DNA from: Liolophura sinensis
Lineage: Eukaryota; Mollusca; Polyplacophora; Chitonida; Chitonidae
Reading direction: 5' to 3'
DNA: 64,000 nt
NCBI RefSeq assembly: GCF_032854445.1
Contig: NC_088300.1
Location: forward strand, 65,012,984 to 65,076,983
Shown: in pieces, positions 41,901 to 53,526 of the stretch
Numbering within the stretch: position 1 is the first letter of the stretch
Layout: every line of letters starts with the position of its first letter
Position numbers and translations under genes: made by a program
The notes under the pieces: generated by a model
Seen by the model: only the letters and a program-made list of their open reading frames with translations
The model's database searches: none
Told to the model about the DNA's origin: nothing

Positions 41901-43715
41901 ATTACACACTTCCAACGAATACAAGATCGCAGACAGCGATTCAAAAAAGGCATTTTCCTACGCAATAACGTTGGGAGGACCGTTTTCTTCACCCAAGCCC
42001 TTTTATTACTAAGGAGATCAAGTGGTCTCTAGCTTCGTTAAGTCTTACAGAATGATACTTGCACACAATCAGTTCTGTTAACCTGTACTGAAAGGCAGTC
42101 ATCAGAGGACAAAAATAGTCTACCCATGAATACTGACTTCTTCACGGAGCTATTGCTTTAAGAAATATACTAAGCGATAACATAATGAACAATTAGACAT
42201 CTGTTGTACCATATACAGAATACACTGTGTACCGAGTCCATGTGGCAAGGTAGACTGGAGAAACATGTCGCATTACAATGACACCCTGACAATATGCCTC
42301 TGTGATAAACATGTCACATGTGGCATACTAGTGTGCACTAAACAGAAGGAGTAATTGAATTCTATTACTTGGATTATCAAAGCCGTGATGCAGTGCAAAT
42401 CAGCAGGGGATATGTAACATGTGCTACTTACAAACTAAGAAGATAACTAAACATCAGGAAAGCTGCTGCACTTAGAAATTAAGATTATGGAATGGTTCAA
42501 CGTATTTTCACGTGGTTACATCGGGCAATTTTGTTACATCGGGTAATTTTGTTACATCATAATTTGCAGTTACCTTAAACCACCTACATGTAAGGCAAAT
42601 CAGGCCTGTAAAAAAACTTTTGGAGGCTCGGCAGATCCATTCACTCCGACTAGTGGTTTGAAGAATTACTGTTGCTTACAAGTATGTCAGGCTTGGAACG
42701 TCATAAAATGTCAAAAATTTAATAGCAGCAGATAACCACAGAAACCACAGAAACTACTAGAAGAATCAGTTCTAAGGCCCTGTTCCCCTGATCGTCAGTT
42801 TGCCTCAAGAAAGCTATTGTTGATCAGTTGGTGTCATTGCTGAGCTTCCCATTAGTTTTATATATTAGTGCTTCTCAGAGAAAGCATATGTGCACCATAC
42901 AGGCATACACATTGGACAGTAGAAAAAATAAAATACACCCTAAAATTTCTGCAGGTGTTAATTTCTGCAGTCTTAATTACCAGTAAAGGTGACCAAAGTA
43001 TGTTCTCACCTCCACTTCCACCGTGCGCCTTTGTCTTCTTCTTATCAGCTGTTTTGGTCATGCTGCTGTTTAAAAGAGTGGATGAAGTATGCTGAACATC
43101 GGTTGTTGCCCTGATCATCTCTTCCTTCACTACATGGCTGCTTGTCTCCAAAATCTTCCCATCCCCTTTAGATGGTCGCTCCTCTTGCTTCTTCGTGACT
43201 TTATGCTCCTCTGTAACAGTCTTGTGCCTAAGTTCCACCTCATCTTTAGGTGGAGCTGACGGGTGAAACAGTGATGGAGCATGAAGCTCATTGCTTACAG
43301 GAGCCTTTTCTTCCTTGTTGACTAAAATGGATTTGGTCTTCTTGTTCTTGGACTTTGTCACTTTGGTTTCTTTGAATGGGAAGTCCTCTGGGTTTATGAT
43401 CTCTGGGTCCGGATCGTACTCCAGGGTTTTAGGCTTAACAGAAACAGTAGACGTTTCAACTATTACTTCTGACTGGGAATACAAACCCTTTTCCCTTGTT
43501 TTCTCTGTTTTCCTACGACTCCATTTCTTTTTAGACTCTTTCTCAGCTTTCTTTTCAGATCTGCTCTTCAGGAGCTCTTCTTCTTGACGCCTCTTTTGCT
43601 CTGCCATTACTTCATCAAATGATTTCTCTCGCATGCCAAAAACTGAGATGAGGTAAACGAGAATCACCAGGATGATGAAGGAAACTGCCGCGGCAATCAG
43701 AATTTGTGGATCCAT
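3989..43715 (-). CDS. RRBP1: RRBP1/kinectin-like ER membrane coiled-coil protein, 25 coding exons
   Basis: Whole-gene entry. Splicing the 25 exons listed separately gives 3,576 nt, that is 1,191 codons plus a stop, with every phase matching and GT/AG at every junction. The order is an N-terminal hydrophobic anchor (residues about 5-26), a Lys/Glu-rich basic region to about 235, then an almost continuous coiled coil to about 1,179 and a short tail ending GTSV. Landmarks shared with vertebrate RRBP1 and KTN1 (from memory) are MREKSFDEVMAEQKR after the anchor, NNEIREKNWKAMEAL near residues 663-677, EYRSVLSET near 903-910 and the final GTSV. Family role: an ER-anchored receptor for ribosomes and microtubules (p180) or kinesin (kinectin). 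The decapeptide ribosome-binding repeats of mammalian RRBP1 are absent, so length and layout are nearer KTN1. Invertebrates may carry a single pro-orthologue, so RRBP1 versus KTN1 is not decidable here. It is transcribed divergently from ENOPH1. Confidence 0.93.
4028..9080 (-). other. RRBP1 last intron (5.05 kb)
   Basis: No exon that keeps frame was found between exons 24 and 25. It holds only a short SINE fragment and low-complexity runs (C-rich at 6,792, G-rich at 7,780). Confidence 0.6.
4840..4890 (-). repeat. SINE family A, short fragment
   Basis: CATTACGCCGTACTCAAGAA followed by TATTTCACCTATGCAACGGC, matching only the tail core. Confidence 0.5.
9081..9158 (-). CDS. RRBP1: RRBP1 coding exon 24
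   Basis: 78 nt, symmetric phase 0, LKAKLADTQKQLEREIMANR then QLSQRL. Last coiled-coil module. Acceptor TTTGCAG, donor GTAAGTG. Confidence 0.9.
9605..9634 (-). CDS. RRBP1: RRBP1 coding exon 23: 30-nt microexon
   Basis: Ten codons, NGTGPVDADS, flanked by AG (TTGTAG) and GTGAGTATT. It keeps frame and its Gly/Pro/Asp composition would break the coiled coil. It is probably an alternative cassette. The main risk is a chance match of good splice sites around a short open stretch. Confidence 0.65.
10450..10611 (-). CDS. RRBP1: RRBP1 coding exon 22
   Basis: 162 nt, symmetric phase 0, 54 codons. Contains VRLNGTVKIGQDALAEEQRL and VKQLQDQL, collinear with the last coiled-coil segment of vertebrate RRBP1 (LQELLKTTQEQLAREK, from memory). 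Acceptor TTCTCCAG, donor GTACGT. Confidence 0.93.
11128..11208 (-). CDS. RRBP1: RRBP1 coding exon 21 (27-residue coiled-coil module)
   Basis: 81 nt, symmetric phase 0, LENRITVLQTQLQDGEKSD and onward. Aligns with exons 18-20 at the I-x-x-L-x-x-Q-L pattern. Acceptor CTCTGCAG, donor GTGAGT. Confidence 0.9.
11720..11803 (-). CDS. RRBP1: RRBP1 coding exon 20 (28-residue coiled-coil module)
   Basis: 84 nt, symmetric phase 0, LQETVTSLRQQLQVAEEKKN and onward. Same length and heptad register as exon 18. Acceptor CTTGTAG, donor GTAAGA. Confidence 0.9.
11924..11977. repeat. (TA)n microsatellite
   Basis: Fifty-odd bases of uninterrupted AT dinucleotides between RRBP1 exons 19 and 20. Confidence 0.98.
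12265..12333 (-). CDS. RRBP1: RRBP1 coding exon 19 (23-residue coiled-coil module)
   Basis: 69 nt, symmetric phase 0, AQTKISSLQIQLSEAQ then a Ser run (SSSSS). Same module pattern as exon 18 but shorter. Donor GTGAGT. Confidence 0.87.
12765..12848 (-). CDS. RRBP1: RRBP1 coding exon 18 (28-residue coiled-coil module)
   Basis: 84 nt, symmetric phase 0, exactly four heptads, starting MEEKIISMESQLKSSE. Aligns with exons 19, 20, 21 and 24 at an I/V/L-x-x-x-x-x-Q-L pattern, suggesting exon duplication. Donor GTACTT. Confidence 0.88.
13842..13907 (-). CDS. RRBP1: RRBP1 coding exon 17
   Basis: 66 nt, symmetric phase 0, DLDHLGFTYRCVEKSLKTIV followed by EE. Acceptor CCTCTCAG, donor GTATGC. It keeps frame but has the weakest heptad pattern of the set, and it may be a cassette exon. 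Confidence 0.82.
14425..14512 (-). repeat. SINE family A, degraded tail fragment
   Basis: ATCAGTGTTTTATGCCAATA and CAGCATTATGGTGGGAAGAA match the family tail and body. It lies 33 bp from exon 16. Confidence 0.5.
14545..14604 (-). CDS. RRBP1: RRBP1 coding exon 16 (parent of a tandem array)
   Basis: 60 nt, symmetric phase 0, TRQELLSLTEEFSKSAGSNE. Its first 33 nt and its acceptor (GGCTTCAG) are copied three more times in the upstream intron (14,690-15,019). The copies lack the rest of the exon and its GTATGA donor, so only this one is a normal exon. Confidence 0.88.
14572..15019. repeat. Tandem array, four units of 106-118 bp, copying part of RRBP1 exon 16
   Basis: Units start at 14,572, 14,690, 14,802 and 14,914, each opening with CTCTTCTGTTAACGAGAGC (one copy has TTATG). 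Every unit holds the first 33 nt of exon 16, its acceptor and intron sequence up to GTAGGATAAAGTGGT. The three extra copies share a T-to-A change next to the acceptor (GAGACT, versus GAGTCT in the real exon), so they arose from one diverged unit. Confidence 0.93.
15463..15699 (-). repeat. tRNA-derived SINE (family B), fuller copy
   Basis: On the minus strand it begins with a tRNA-like head: an A-box-like TAGCTCAGTTGG and a B-box-like GGGTTGACCC, then a body ending in the GTTAAACCCCAAGCACTCAC tail. The plus-strand side begins GAGTGAGTGCTTGGGG, like the 60,180 copy. It lies in the RRBP1 intron between exons 15 and 16. Confidence 0.8.
15730..15945 (+). repeat. Dispersed repeat family C, copy 2
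   Basis: GGCAATCTGGTTAGCATGGC, AAAATGGACAG, AAGTATCCACTAAAACTATA and GTAGTAGCCCAGAAG align with copy 1. A short extra piece with TATAGCCCAGACACGAATAC lies at 15,320-15,345. Confidence 0.55.
16064..16156 (-). CDS. RRBP1: RRBP1 coding exon 15
   Basis: 93 nt, symmetric phase 0. Encodes DKLQQLQTSVESEEQKWIAR, collinear with the LQKSVEEEEQVW region of vertebrate RRBP1 (from memory). Acceptor TTTACAG, donor GTATGT. Confidence 0.93.
17144..17611 (-). CDS. RRBP1: RRBP1 coding exon 14 (largest internal exon)
   Basis: 468 nt, symmetric phase 0, 156 codons. Long coiled coil with repeated RLREA-like units (LEDRLREAIGRS, SRLREADAKASD, VQLREVNMRKTE), ending EYRSVLSET. The matching vertebrate segment, DQYRSILAETEG, continues across the exon 14/15 boundary. 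Acceptor TTATTAG, donor GTAAGTC. Confidence 0.95.
18249..18329 (-). CDS. RRBP1: RRBP1 coding exon 13
   Basis: 81 nt, symmetric phase 0. Encodes AHKDWMSSFEEEAVTYISTL, equivalent to the Trp-containing stretch (x-x-E-W-L) after the PE-SV motif in vertebrates. Acceptor TTTACAG, donor GTAAGA. Confidence 0.9.
18573..18592 (+). repeat. Poly(G) run of 20
   Basis: Uninterrupted G tract between RRBP1 exons 12 and 13. On the transcribed RNA it is poly(C). Confidence 0.95.
18918..19010 (-). CDS. RRBP1: RRBP1 coding exon 12
   Basis: 93 nt, symmetric phase 0. Includes SVMQRIFPEISVSSSM, matching the position of the family segment around LLPELSV or LFPKVSV, a break in the coiled coil. Donor GTGAGT. Confidence 0.92.
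19382..19447. repeat. Minisatellite, 22-bp unit x3
   Basis: TGGCAACCATGTTTCC(T)TGCCA repeated exactly three times with three substitutions in the last unit. Each unit contains the palindrome-like TGGCCATGG at its joint. Confidence 0.92.
20020..20140 (+). repeat. Dispersed repeat family D, copy 1
   Basis: CAAAACTACATTGGTTGGAT, TTCAGGGCTTCACAAAAGGT and TCTTCAGAATATGCTTGAA recur reversed at 34,218-34,350 with about 80 percent identity by eye. Confidence 0.6.
21118..21213 (-). CDS. RRBP1: RRBP1 coding exon 11: REKNWKAMEAL signature
   Basis: 96 nt, symmetric phase 0. Encodes EIREKNWKAMEALDKTEKSI, the most diagnostic motif of the RRBP1/kinectin family in this window (from memory, vertebrate RRBP1 reads DLREKNWKAMEAL). 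First of 14 consecutive in-frame symmetric exons. Donor GTAAAA. Confidence 0.95.
22771..22882 (-). CDS. RRBP1: RRBP1 coding exon 10
   Basis: 112 nt, phase 2 to phase 0. Encodes LSEKEKEIARLTSDLNGK through EIEKQKQKNN. The final NN joins exon 11 to make the conserved NN-x-x-REKNW motif. Confidence 0.92.
23476..23648 (-). CDS. RRBP1: RRBP1 coding exon 9
   Basis: 173 nt, phase 0 to phase 2. The coiled coil is broken by a Gly/Pro/Asn-rich linker (GQEEPSQPDGAPNGHLNHD), so this exon probably encodes a flexible hinge. It is more GC-rich than its neighbours. Acceptor TCTCCAG, donor GTAAGTA. Confidence 0.9.
24244..24829. mobile_element. Putative 0.6-kb inverted-repeat DNA element (MITE-like)
   Basis: The left end (TACTGTAAAGTACTTATTAT, then AATTATTTTCGCAGA) is the diverged reverse complement of the right end (TACTGTGAAGTACTTAATTT, then AACTAATTTTCGCGGA). 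The arms are about 85 bp with no coding potential between them. No clear target-site duplication is seen. It lies in the RRBP1 intron between exons 8 and 9. Confidence 0.6.
25109..25213 (-). CDS. RRBP1: RRBP1 coding exon 8
   Basis: 105 nt, symmetric phase 0, 35 codons, exactly five heptads. Includes LQTSVQSLEQRMENFRKEQ. Acceptor TTTCCAG, donor GTAAGTG. Confidence 0.9.
28046..28249 (-). CDS. RRBP1: RRBP1 coding exon 7
   Basis: 204 nt, symmetric phase 0, 68 codons of Lys/Glu/Gln-rich coiled coil (KKLEEVSQQLRKTEGQKDTL). Acceptor TTTTGCAG, donor GTATTG. Confidence 0.92.
28357..28405. repeat. Imperfect duplicated T tract
   Basis: Runs of 8-13 T separated twice by TTGACCA, lying 105 bp upstream of RRBP1 exon 7 in the gene's direction (A-rich in the RNA). 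Confidence 0.85.
28687..28861 (-). CDS. RRBP1: RRBP1 coding exon 6
   Basis: 175 nt, phase 2 to phase 0, about residues 408-466. Coiled coil including MSRLTQKIQILETELGNSH. Acceptor TTCCCAG, donor GTGGGT. Confidence 0.9.
29494..29531 (-). CDS. RRBP1: RRBP1 coding exon 5 (38-nt small exon)
   Basis: Encodes ENKQLKESLDKIK and ends in phase 2. It is too short for ordinary ORF calling. It is supported by AG and GTATGT borders and because it is needed to keep exons 4 and 6 in frame. Confidence 0.85.
30619..30869 (+). repeat. tRNA-derived SINE (family A), near full length
   Basis: Head TTGGTGCGCTAGCAAAGCG with a B box in GAGTTCAAGTCCAGC, then body CGGTTTCCTCCCACCATAAT, a tail around TATAAGTGAAATATTCTTGA, and a final AAATAAACAAATAAAT run. 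This is the reference copy for the family in the window. Confidence 0.85.
31081..31245 (-). repeat. SINE family A copy, diverged
   Basis: TTTATTTGATTAGTGTTTCA, CAGCATTATGGTGGAAGGAA and a final GAGCTGGAC match the family. It ends 48 bp before RRBP1 exon 4. Confidence 0.65.
31294..31559 (-). CDS. RRBP1: RRBP1 coding exon 4
   Basis: 266 nt, phase 1 to phase 0, about residues 307-395. Coiled coil with AANNKLKEVKQEIAQEKAR, a close match in layout to the family segment with alternating Lys/Glu and heptad Leu. Donor GTAAGT. Confidence 0.92.
31840..31912 (-). CDS. RRBP1: RRBP1 coding exon 3
   Basis: 73 nt, phase 0 to phase 1. Encodes KSQKGDPVALLKKQLEEKE and the start of the coiled coil. Acceptor TTTTGTAG, donor GTGTGG. 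Confidence 0.88.
32396..32475. repeat. Tandem repeat, 32-bp unit x2.5
   Basis: CTACATCTTTCATGAATATA then GTTTTCTTCAT, two near-perfect units and a partial third. Confidence 0.92.
33530..33729 (-). repeat. SINE family A copy, head truncated
   Basis: Reversed copy, TGACTGGTGTTTTATGCCGT to the CTGGACTTGAGCTCACAG B-box region. The A-box part is missing. Confidence 0.78.
34218..34350 (-). repeat. Dispersed repeat family D, copy 2
   Basis: Reverse-complement copy of the 20,020 repeat. Both lie in RRBP1 introns. Confidence 0.6.
36234..36373 (-). CDS. RRBP1: RRBP1 coding exon 2
   Basis: 140 nt, joining phase 1 to phase 0. It encodes a non-repetitive helical segment containing RLISAVRSATLNDVEVQTMI, the counterpart of the small globular-looking stretch before the coiled coil in KTN1/RRBP1. 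Acceptor ACCACAG, donor GTACGT. Confidence 0.9.
36599..36852 (-). repeat. SINE family A copy
   Basis: Reversed copy with TTGGTGTTTTACGCCATTCT at left and the tRNA-like head (GAGTTCAAGTCCAGG on the minus strand) at right. It sits in RRBP1 intron 1, 225 bp from exon 2. Confidence 0.83.
37681..37909 (-). repeat. SINE family A, full length
   Basis: Reversed copy: GATTGGTGGTTCACGCCGTA tail at left, CACTTATACGACGGCGGCCA body, and a tRNA-like head at right (GTTGGTTAGCGCGCTAGCAC on the minus strand). Confidence 0.85.
40181..40241 (-). repeat. Fragment of a SINE tRNA-like head
   Basis: Minus strand carries TAGCTTAGTCGATGG and GATCCAGGATCAATCC, A- and B-box-like, matching the head of SINE family B with no body attached. 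Confidence 0.55.
41026..41107. repeat. Tandem repeat, ~36-bp unit x2+
   Basis: CAGGCATGAAAGGAGGAAAC then TGTCTTTACAACA is repeated in diverged form. Confidence 0.85.
42515..42559. repeat. Tandem repeat, 18-bp unit x2.5
   Basis: GTTACATCGGG(C/T)AATTTT occurs twice followed by GTTACATC. Confidence 0.9.
43010..43715 (-). CDS. RRBP1: RRBP1 coding exon 1: ER anchor and basic region
   Basis: Encodes residues 1-235 plus one base. The start ATG sits in a good context (AAG before it, G after it). Residues 5-26 are a single hydrophobic stretch, rich in Ile, Leu and Val, that fits a signal-anchor. It is followed at once by MREKSFDEVMAEQKR, typical of the family, then long Lys/Glu/Arg runs and a Ser/Thr/Lys-rich segment. 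The donor is GTGAGA. There are no decapeptide repeats, which in mammals lie in this part of the protein. Confidence 0.93.
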
Positions 43716-43809
43716 CTTAAAATTAGTGTCCGTATGTTATCACTCCAGTTCAGGTGTTGTCTGATGAGGATCCTTCATGAAGTGTGCCAAGTATGTGTTA
43801 TCTTCAAAG
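43716..43809 (-). other. RRBP1: RRBP1 5' UTR exon containing the start-codon lead
   Basis: A strong acceptor (CTTTTTTTCAG on the minus strand) lies 94 nt upstream of the ATG. The stretch between has no in-frame ATG extension and reads as 5' UTR. It implies at least one further noncoding exon upstream. Confidence 0.7.
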
Positions 43810-44597
43810 CTGAAAAAAAGTTAACATCACATCTCAGAGAAAATATGAAGATTAAACAGTGAGATAACAATATGATCACAGAGTTGTTATAGTTAAAACC
43901 GAATGCTCAGTACATGTAGAATGTTTCATACAAATCATCAACAAGTTATTTTCTTTCATCAGCTATAGTCACAAAATCATACTTCGGAGGAAGGGTTAAA
44001 GATCATACATCAAGGGATAAAGATAATTTTTTCTTCATGAAAACACACAAACTAAAACAAGACCCATGTCAATGCCACAGTAATCAACTAATTATGTGTA
44101 TCAGTAAATAATGAACAGGTGCCACACATTAACAGTCTTTATAACTTTTCACACGCCATTACATAAATCTACTGCCCTTAAATTCTTGAACACGGTAAGA
44201 GAGACAAAAAGAAAACTCAAAGTTCTGCCACTTGACATCTGTAGGAAATAAAACTTTCCAAATACTATATGTAACATACCAAGACATGCTTAAATTGATG
44301 CATTAAATGGCATGGGCAATACTAATTAAATTATCCACGTTAGAGAGAAAAATCCTGGGTATATCTACATGTAGCTTACAGTACCGAGCTGTCCACGTAA
44401 GCAGTCTGTAACCACTTGAGCAGCATATGAATCTATACGCAGTAGTTCAGCAACGACAGCGTGAGAACTTTGACAACGTGACCGGCTGCTCAGTAGATAA
44501 ATTGAAAAGCCCACTCTCAGATGCTTCTTTCAAATACGAGTTTTTACAGAGTGTGTCTCCGTATTGTTTTCTTGTCTGATATATAGCAAAAACTTAC

Positions 44598-44660
44598 GAA
44601 TGGGCTATCTTGTCAACGTGGAAATAATTTCACGCCTTCCTCTGTCGATTGACCTGTCCC
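44598..44660 (-). other. RRBP1: Candidate noncoding first exon of RRBP1
   Basis: A GTAAGTTTT donor on the minus strand ends at 44,598, and an inverted CCAAT motif (plus ATTGG at 44,721-44,725) lies upstream at a suitable distance. The 5' end is a guess. Confidence 0.5.
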
Positions 44661-45124
44661 CCATTACAGACAATGGCGAACCAAAGGACAACGCCTACTA
44701 ATTTTGTTACGAACGGTCTGATTGGTTGATCAGCCCTCTGCTGTTATACGTGGTATTCTTACCCCCTGCCACGTCCATCGTGGACAGAATAAAATTCCTT
44801 TATATTTCGTGTTTCTACATATTTGCAGCATAAATAAGCGGTAATAGGAGGAACCATGACCAAAGACATTTTGTACTAACAAATAAATCAGTGACATGTT
44901 CTATGGAAATAAAAGAATTACATCTTCATTTTGTCCCTCAAGGCGTAACAACAGTTCCTTGAACACCAAGAGGTCACTGCGCAGCTCAATGAATTACAAA
45001 CTAGCGCCACCTATCGGACATAGTAAACGTTACGCGCACCTGTCGGTTGCTTCAGTGTTCTTTGTTAGCGGGAAGGAGAAAGCGCGCTTGAGCGGTAGAA
45101 GCGGCATCACGGTCAACATTTAAA
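44660..45124. promoter_or_regulatory. Shared (bidirectional) promoter region of RRBP1 and ENOPH1
   Basis: Fewer than 530 bp separate the RRBP1 first-exon donor from the ENOPH1 ATG. The segment near 44,970-45,120 is richer in CpG than the surrounding introns, and a CCAAT box facing RRBP1 lies at 44,721-44,725. No TATA box is clear on either side. Transcription starts cannot be set from sequence alone. Confidence 0.6.
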
Positions 45125-50388
<5,264 letters not shown>

Positions 50389-50888
50389 TCACCACCGGGA
50401 CATCACTGCCATTTTGCCATTGTTTTAAATGGACTGCCAATCTCTGCCATGTCGTGAGGTCACATCAGAATGTAGTAGTACCAGGTCATCTCATTAGTTT
50501 TCTTCATCTCAAAACACTATCATCTTCCCCCTGATCTTTACTATTTATTGGGTAAACATTAGGAACTGTAACATTTTTTGGTTAAGTTTTTAGTCTTCTC
50601 TCTTACTATGTTTTCACATGTTGTATAATGAATAGCTTTGTAAAACCATTTTTCATGTTGTATTGATGTATATTCTTTCATTCCACCTGTACTGGATGGC
50701 ATTTTTCAATCAAAACGGTAGGTTTTTCGAAGGAGACGGTCACAGTTTTGTCAGTGCTGGCATTGTTAATGTTTTACAGTACAAGTTCGTTTGTACATGA
50801 AGACCATGTTGGGGAAGCCAACCGCTAGTGCCCTTTCGCCATTTATATTTATGGACTCCTGTCACAATAAAGTGGTAGTTTTACTATA
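50389..50888 (+). other. ENOPH1: ENOPH1 3' UTR
   Basis: Noncoding, T-rich, ending just after AATAAA at 50,866-50,871, with a T/G-rich segment (50,898-50,915) downstream. Confidence 0.75.
50866..50871 (+). terminator. ENOPH1 poly(A) signal AATAAA
   Basis: Canonical hexamer 478 nt after the stop codon, with a GT-rich element about 30-45 bases downstream. Confidence 0.75.
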
Positions 50889-52099
50889 CGCATAATTTGT
50901 TCTGTGTTTTTGTGGTTAAATATGTTACGAAATTTGCAGTGTGACCATCTGCAGATTTGAATCACACGTATGATATTAATTTAACAAAGCCCATGCAAAA
51001 TACAGAGCTTCAGTAGCAAATGGAAGGCTTTAAAAAAAATCTGTCTGGAAAACAGTCACCAAAAATAATGAGCATGTATTTCATAGTTAAACAAGAATTT
51101 TTCACTTTGAACGTTAGTCATTTTGATTGGTTTCTCCATCCACTGTAGCTTGCTTGACATTTCAATTTTTTTTTCAAACTATTCCATATGTGTCAGGACG
51201 CAAGACGTATGACTGTATGAAAGGGCCCAGCACAACCTGCTAATTTGCTTAGTATGAATAAAATCCTGCTGGTGTCTGGAACAAAAATCTGACGGTGAGC
51301 ACGGTTCATAAATCAAAAGTTGTGGAAATCGCCAAGTTAAAAAACAACCCCAGAGTTATCGTTGGGTGACTGTTACAGAAGACTTGATTTTTATAGAGAT
51401 GTGAAATTTATTTCTGGCAACTGGCTTATTAGAATTCCATCAGTACCAGGTAGGATGCCTCATACCAGCTGTGAACGTTCTCATTTAATAATGGATACGG
51501 TGTAGTGGTCCCTGTCTCAGTAAATATGCCTTCCTTGGACCAGAGTTTTCTGGCTGTTGCTTCACCAGAGGCAATCCTTTAATATCTTCAAGGCCGATTG
51601 CCTGCAGTGAAGCAAGAAAAATATTCTCAAGGTCCTTATGCCTGCGACTATGCCATTCTGTCCTGCATGGAGCTGGTAGATGCCTGACTACCAGTTCTCA
51701 CTTGGGAAGGCAGAGTGGAATGTGAAAGAGTTGAGGGAACTTCAAGTGACCAGTAGGTGGTCAAAGTTCCTCTTCCTCCTAAAGATGTACAGTTTTATGT
51801 TGAACTTCTGTTAATGTCATAAGATATGCTAATGGATATTTCCACATCTATACTGTAGTTGCATTTCAAACAGACCACTAGGGAAGAAATCCTGTGGTTT
51901 ATTGAAACAATACATTCTGGCATTTTCACCGACAATGCCGACAGGAAAACGGTGGTGGCTGTCGTGTATCACTCGGTGCATTATGGGCAGAATATGTGCG
52001 TGTGTACAATGCTTCATAGATATGACCTGTACATAGCGCAAGAGTGGCGTAACATTGTTATACGCCACCGTCATTAGGCCGAACGTATCCTGTTATACC

Positions 52100-52425
52100 G
52101 ATTTTGTCTGTCCGCATTTATGTTCGGGCTATTACTCCAACAGTTTTCCACAAAGTTTTAATTTTTGGTCGATACATAAATACACAGATGCTGATGTGTC
52201 GCGACCAACATTTATCCATTTTCATTGTTGTAACTAGACAGCCATTTTCGTTTTCACGGTGGTTCAGATAACCATTTTCCTTGTATATACTATATAAACA
52301 GAAATGGTTTTGTGTTCGGGCCGCAACTGTTTTCTGCTTGAAGTTTTCATTTCGTGGTCAACACATTTGTCCACTTCTGCAGTTGTCATGGTAACCACAT
52401 GCCTAATTTTACCACTCATATGTTT
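52100..52425 (-). repeat. Dispersed repeat family C, reversed copies
   Basis: GTTCGGGCTATTACTCCAAC and GTTCGGGCCGCAACTGTTTT are reversed forms of the TATAGCCC motif, with TTCATTGTTGTAACTAGACA and GTCATGGTAACCACATG between and after them, so one and a half units are present. Confidence 0.5.
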
Positions 52426-53226
52426 GAAGTCAATATAGGAATATACCAATAAATGTTTGAAAATAATTTTTATTTCCTCAAAATATACTCTAGCCTCCAA
52501 CTCTAAATCTGCTCTGTACGTACAGGCGTTCTTTGTATTAAAGCACTTTTCTCAACGTTAACAGACATGATAGCTAGCACTTAATAAATCACTCCTAAAG
52601 AATGAATGATTGAGGCTTAATTAGTGTTCGTGTCATCAAACAAATGGATCAAGATGCCCATTCCACAAAGCGACTTTTGACTTAAATCCAAATTTGAAAT
52701 TTCAATATCACGCATAAGTTAATTCCTGTTACTTCAGATTTCAGGTTCCAACTTGAACTCTTACAGTCTAGAAATAAGCAATCAAATGAAATTTCAGATT
52801 CTGGCTGAAACTGGTTCTATGGAATTAACTCATGGAAGTGTATTCGTCTCCAATTAAAGCATATACCAGCCACAGTATATATTAAAACATTATTGCGTGC
52901 AGCGTTATCTAACATGAAATAGTATCATAATACATGTATTAAAAAGAAAAATTAACAAACACTACAAATAAAAGCAGAACATATATTATTTTGGTTAAAA
53001 CAAAGCAATTCAGATATATCAAAAGCTTTTAATCACTATCATAAAATGGGTAAATAAATGGGAATGTACATTATTTAGATTTTAACAATTTCAGAACACT
53101 AATACAAGATTCAACATATAAATTTGCCAACTCAAAATGTAGTGATGATAAAGCCAGTCCTTTGACAAGAGTCGTTAAGTTTTCTGATACCAAAAGGAAT
53201 TCAGCATAACTTGAATGGGATCTCAA

Positions 53227-53320
53227 ATATAACATGTTGCTCTAAGCGGGTAAACACTTACTGTAGGCCACATATATAACGTGTTGTTCCAAGCGGGTAA
53301 ATACTTACTGTAGGCCACAT
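53227..53320. repeat. Tandem duplication, 47-bp unit x2
   Basis: ATATAAC(A/G)TGTTG(C/T)TC and AAGCGGGTAAA...TTACTGTAGGCCACAT are repeated with four or so differences. Confidence 0.9.
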
Positions 53321-53419
53321 ATCTTGGGGTTTGAGGCTTAACATGCATGCATGCTTTCCAGATTTCTTAAAAGTAGAACGGACCACTGCCAGATTTACTA
53401 ACATGGCACGTAAGTCCAT

Positions 53420-53526
53420 GGGCCAGTTCATGAAGCTTACTTAGTGTTAAAAGCACTTTATATCTCTGGTAAAACGTCACAATGGTTAAGGGCTTACTTA
53501 ACTAAGTGCACTTCGTGAAATGAGCC
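53420..53526. mobile_element. Second palindromic MITE of the same style
   Basis: GGGCCAGTTCATGAAGCTTA...at left and TAAGTGCACTTCGTGAAATG then AGCC at right form diverged inverted arms like the 49,013 element. Confidence 0.6.

Larger units (their letters stand above)
36374..43009 (-). other. RRBP1 coding intron 1 (6.6 kb)
   Basis: No exon-like segment fits the frame. It holds two SINE family A copies, one SINE head fragment, two short tandem repeats and many copies of the palindrome TACATGTA. Open frames at 41,561-41,992 and 40,384-40,629 have no recognisable domain. Confidence 0.7.

Noticed and set aside
41561-41992. Minus-strand open frame of 143 codons in RRBP1 intron 1
   Set aside because: Cys-rich stretch looked briefly like a zinc-binding fold, but there is no ordered Cys/His spacing and no splice sites that fit the RRBP1 frame. 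No family was recognised.
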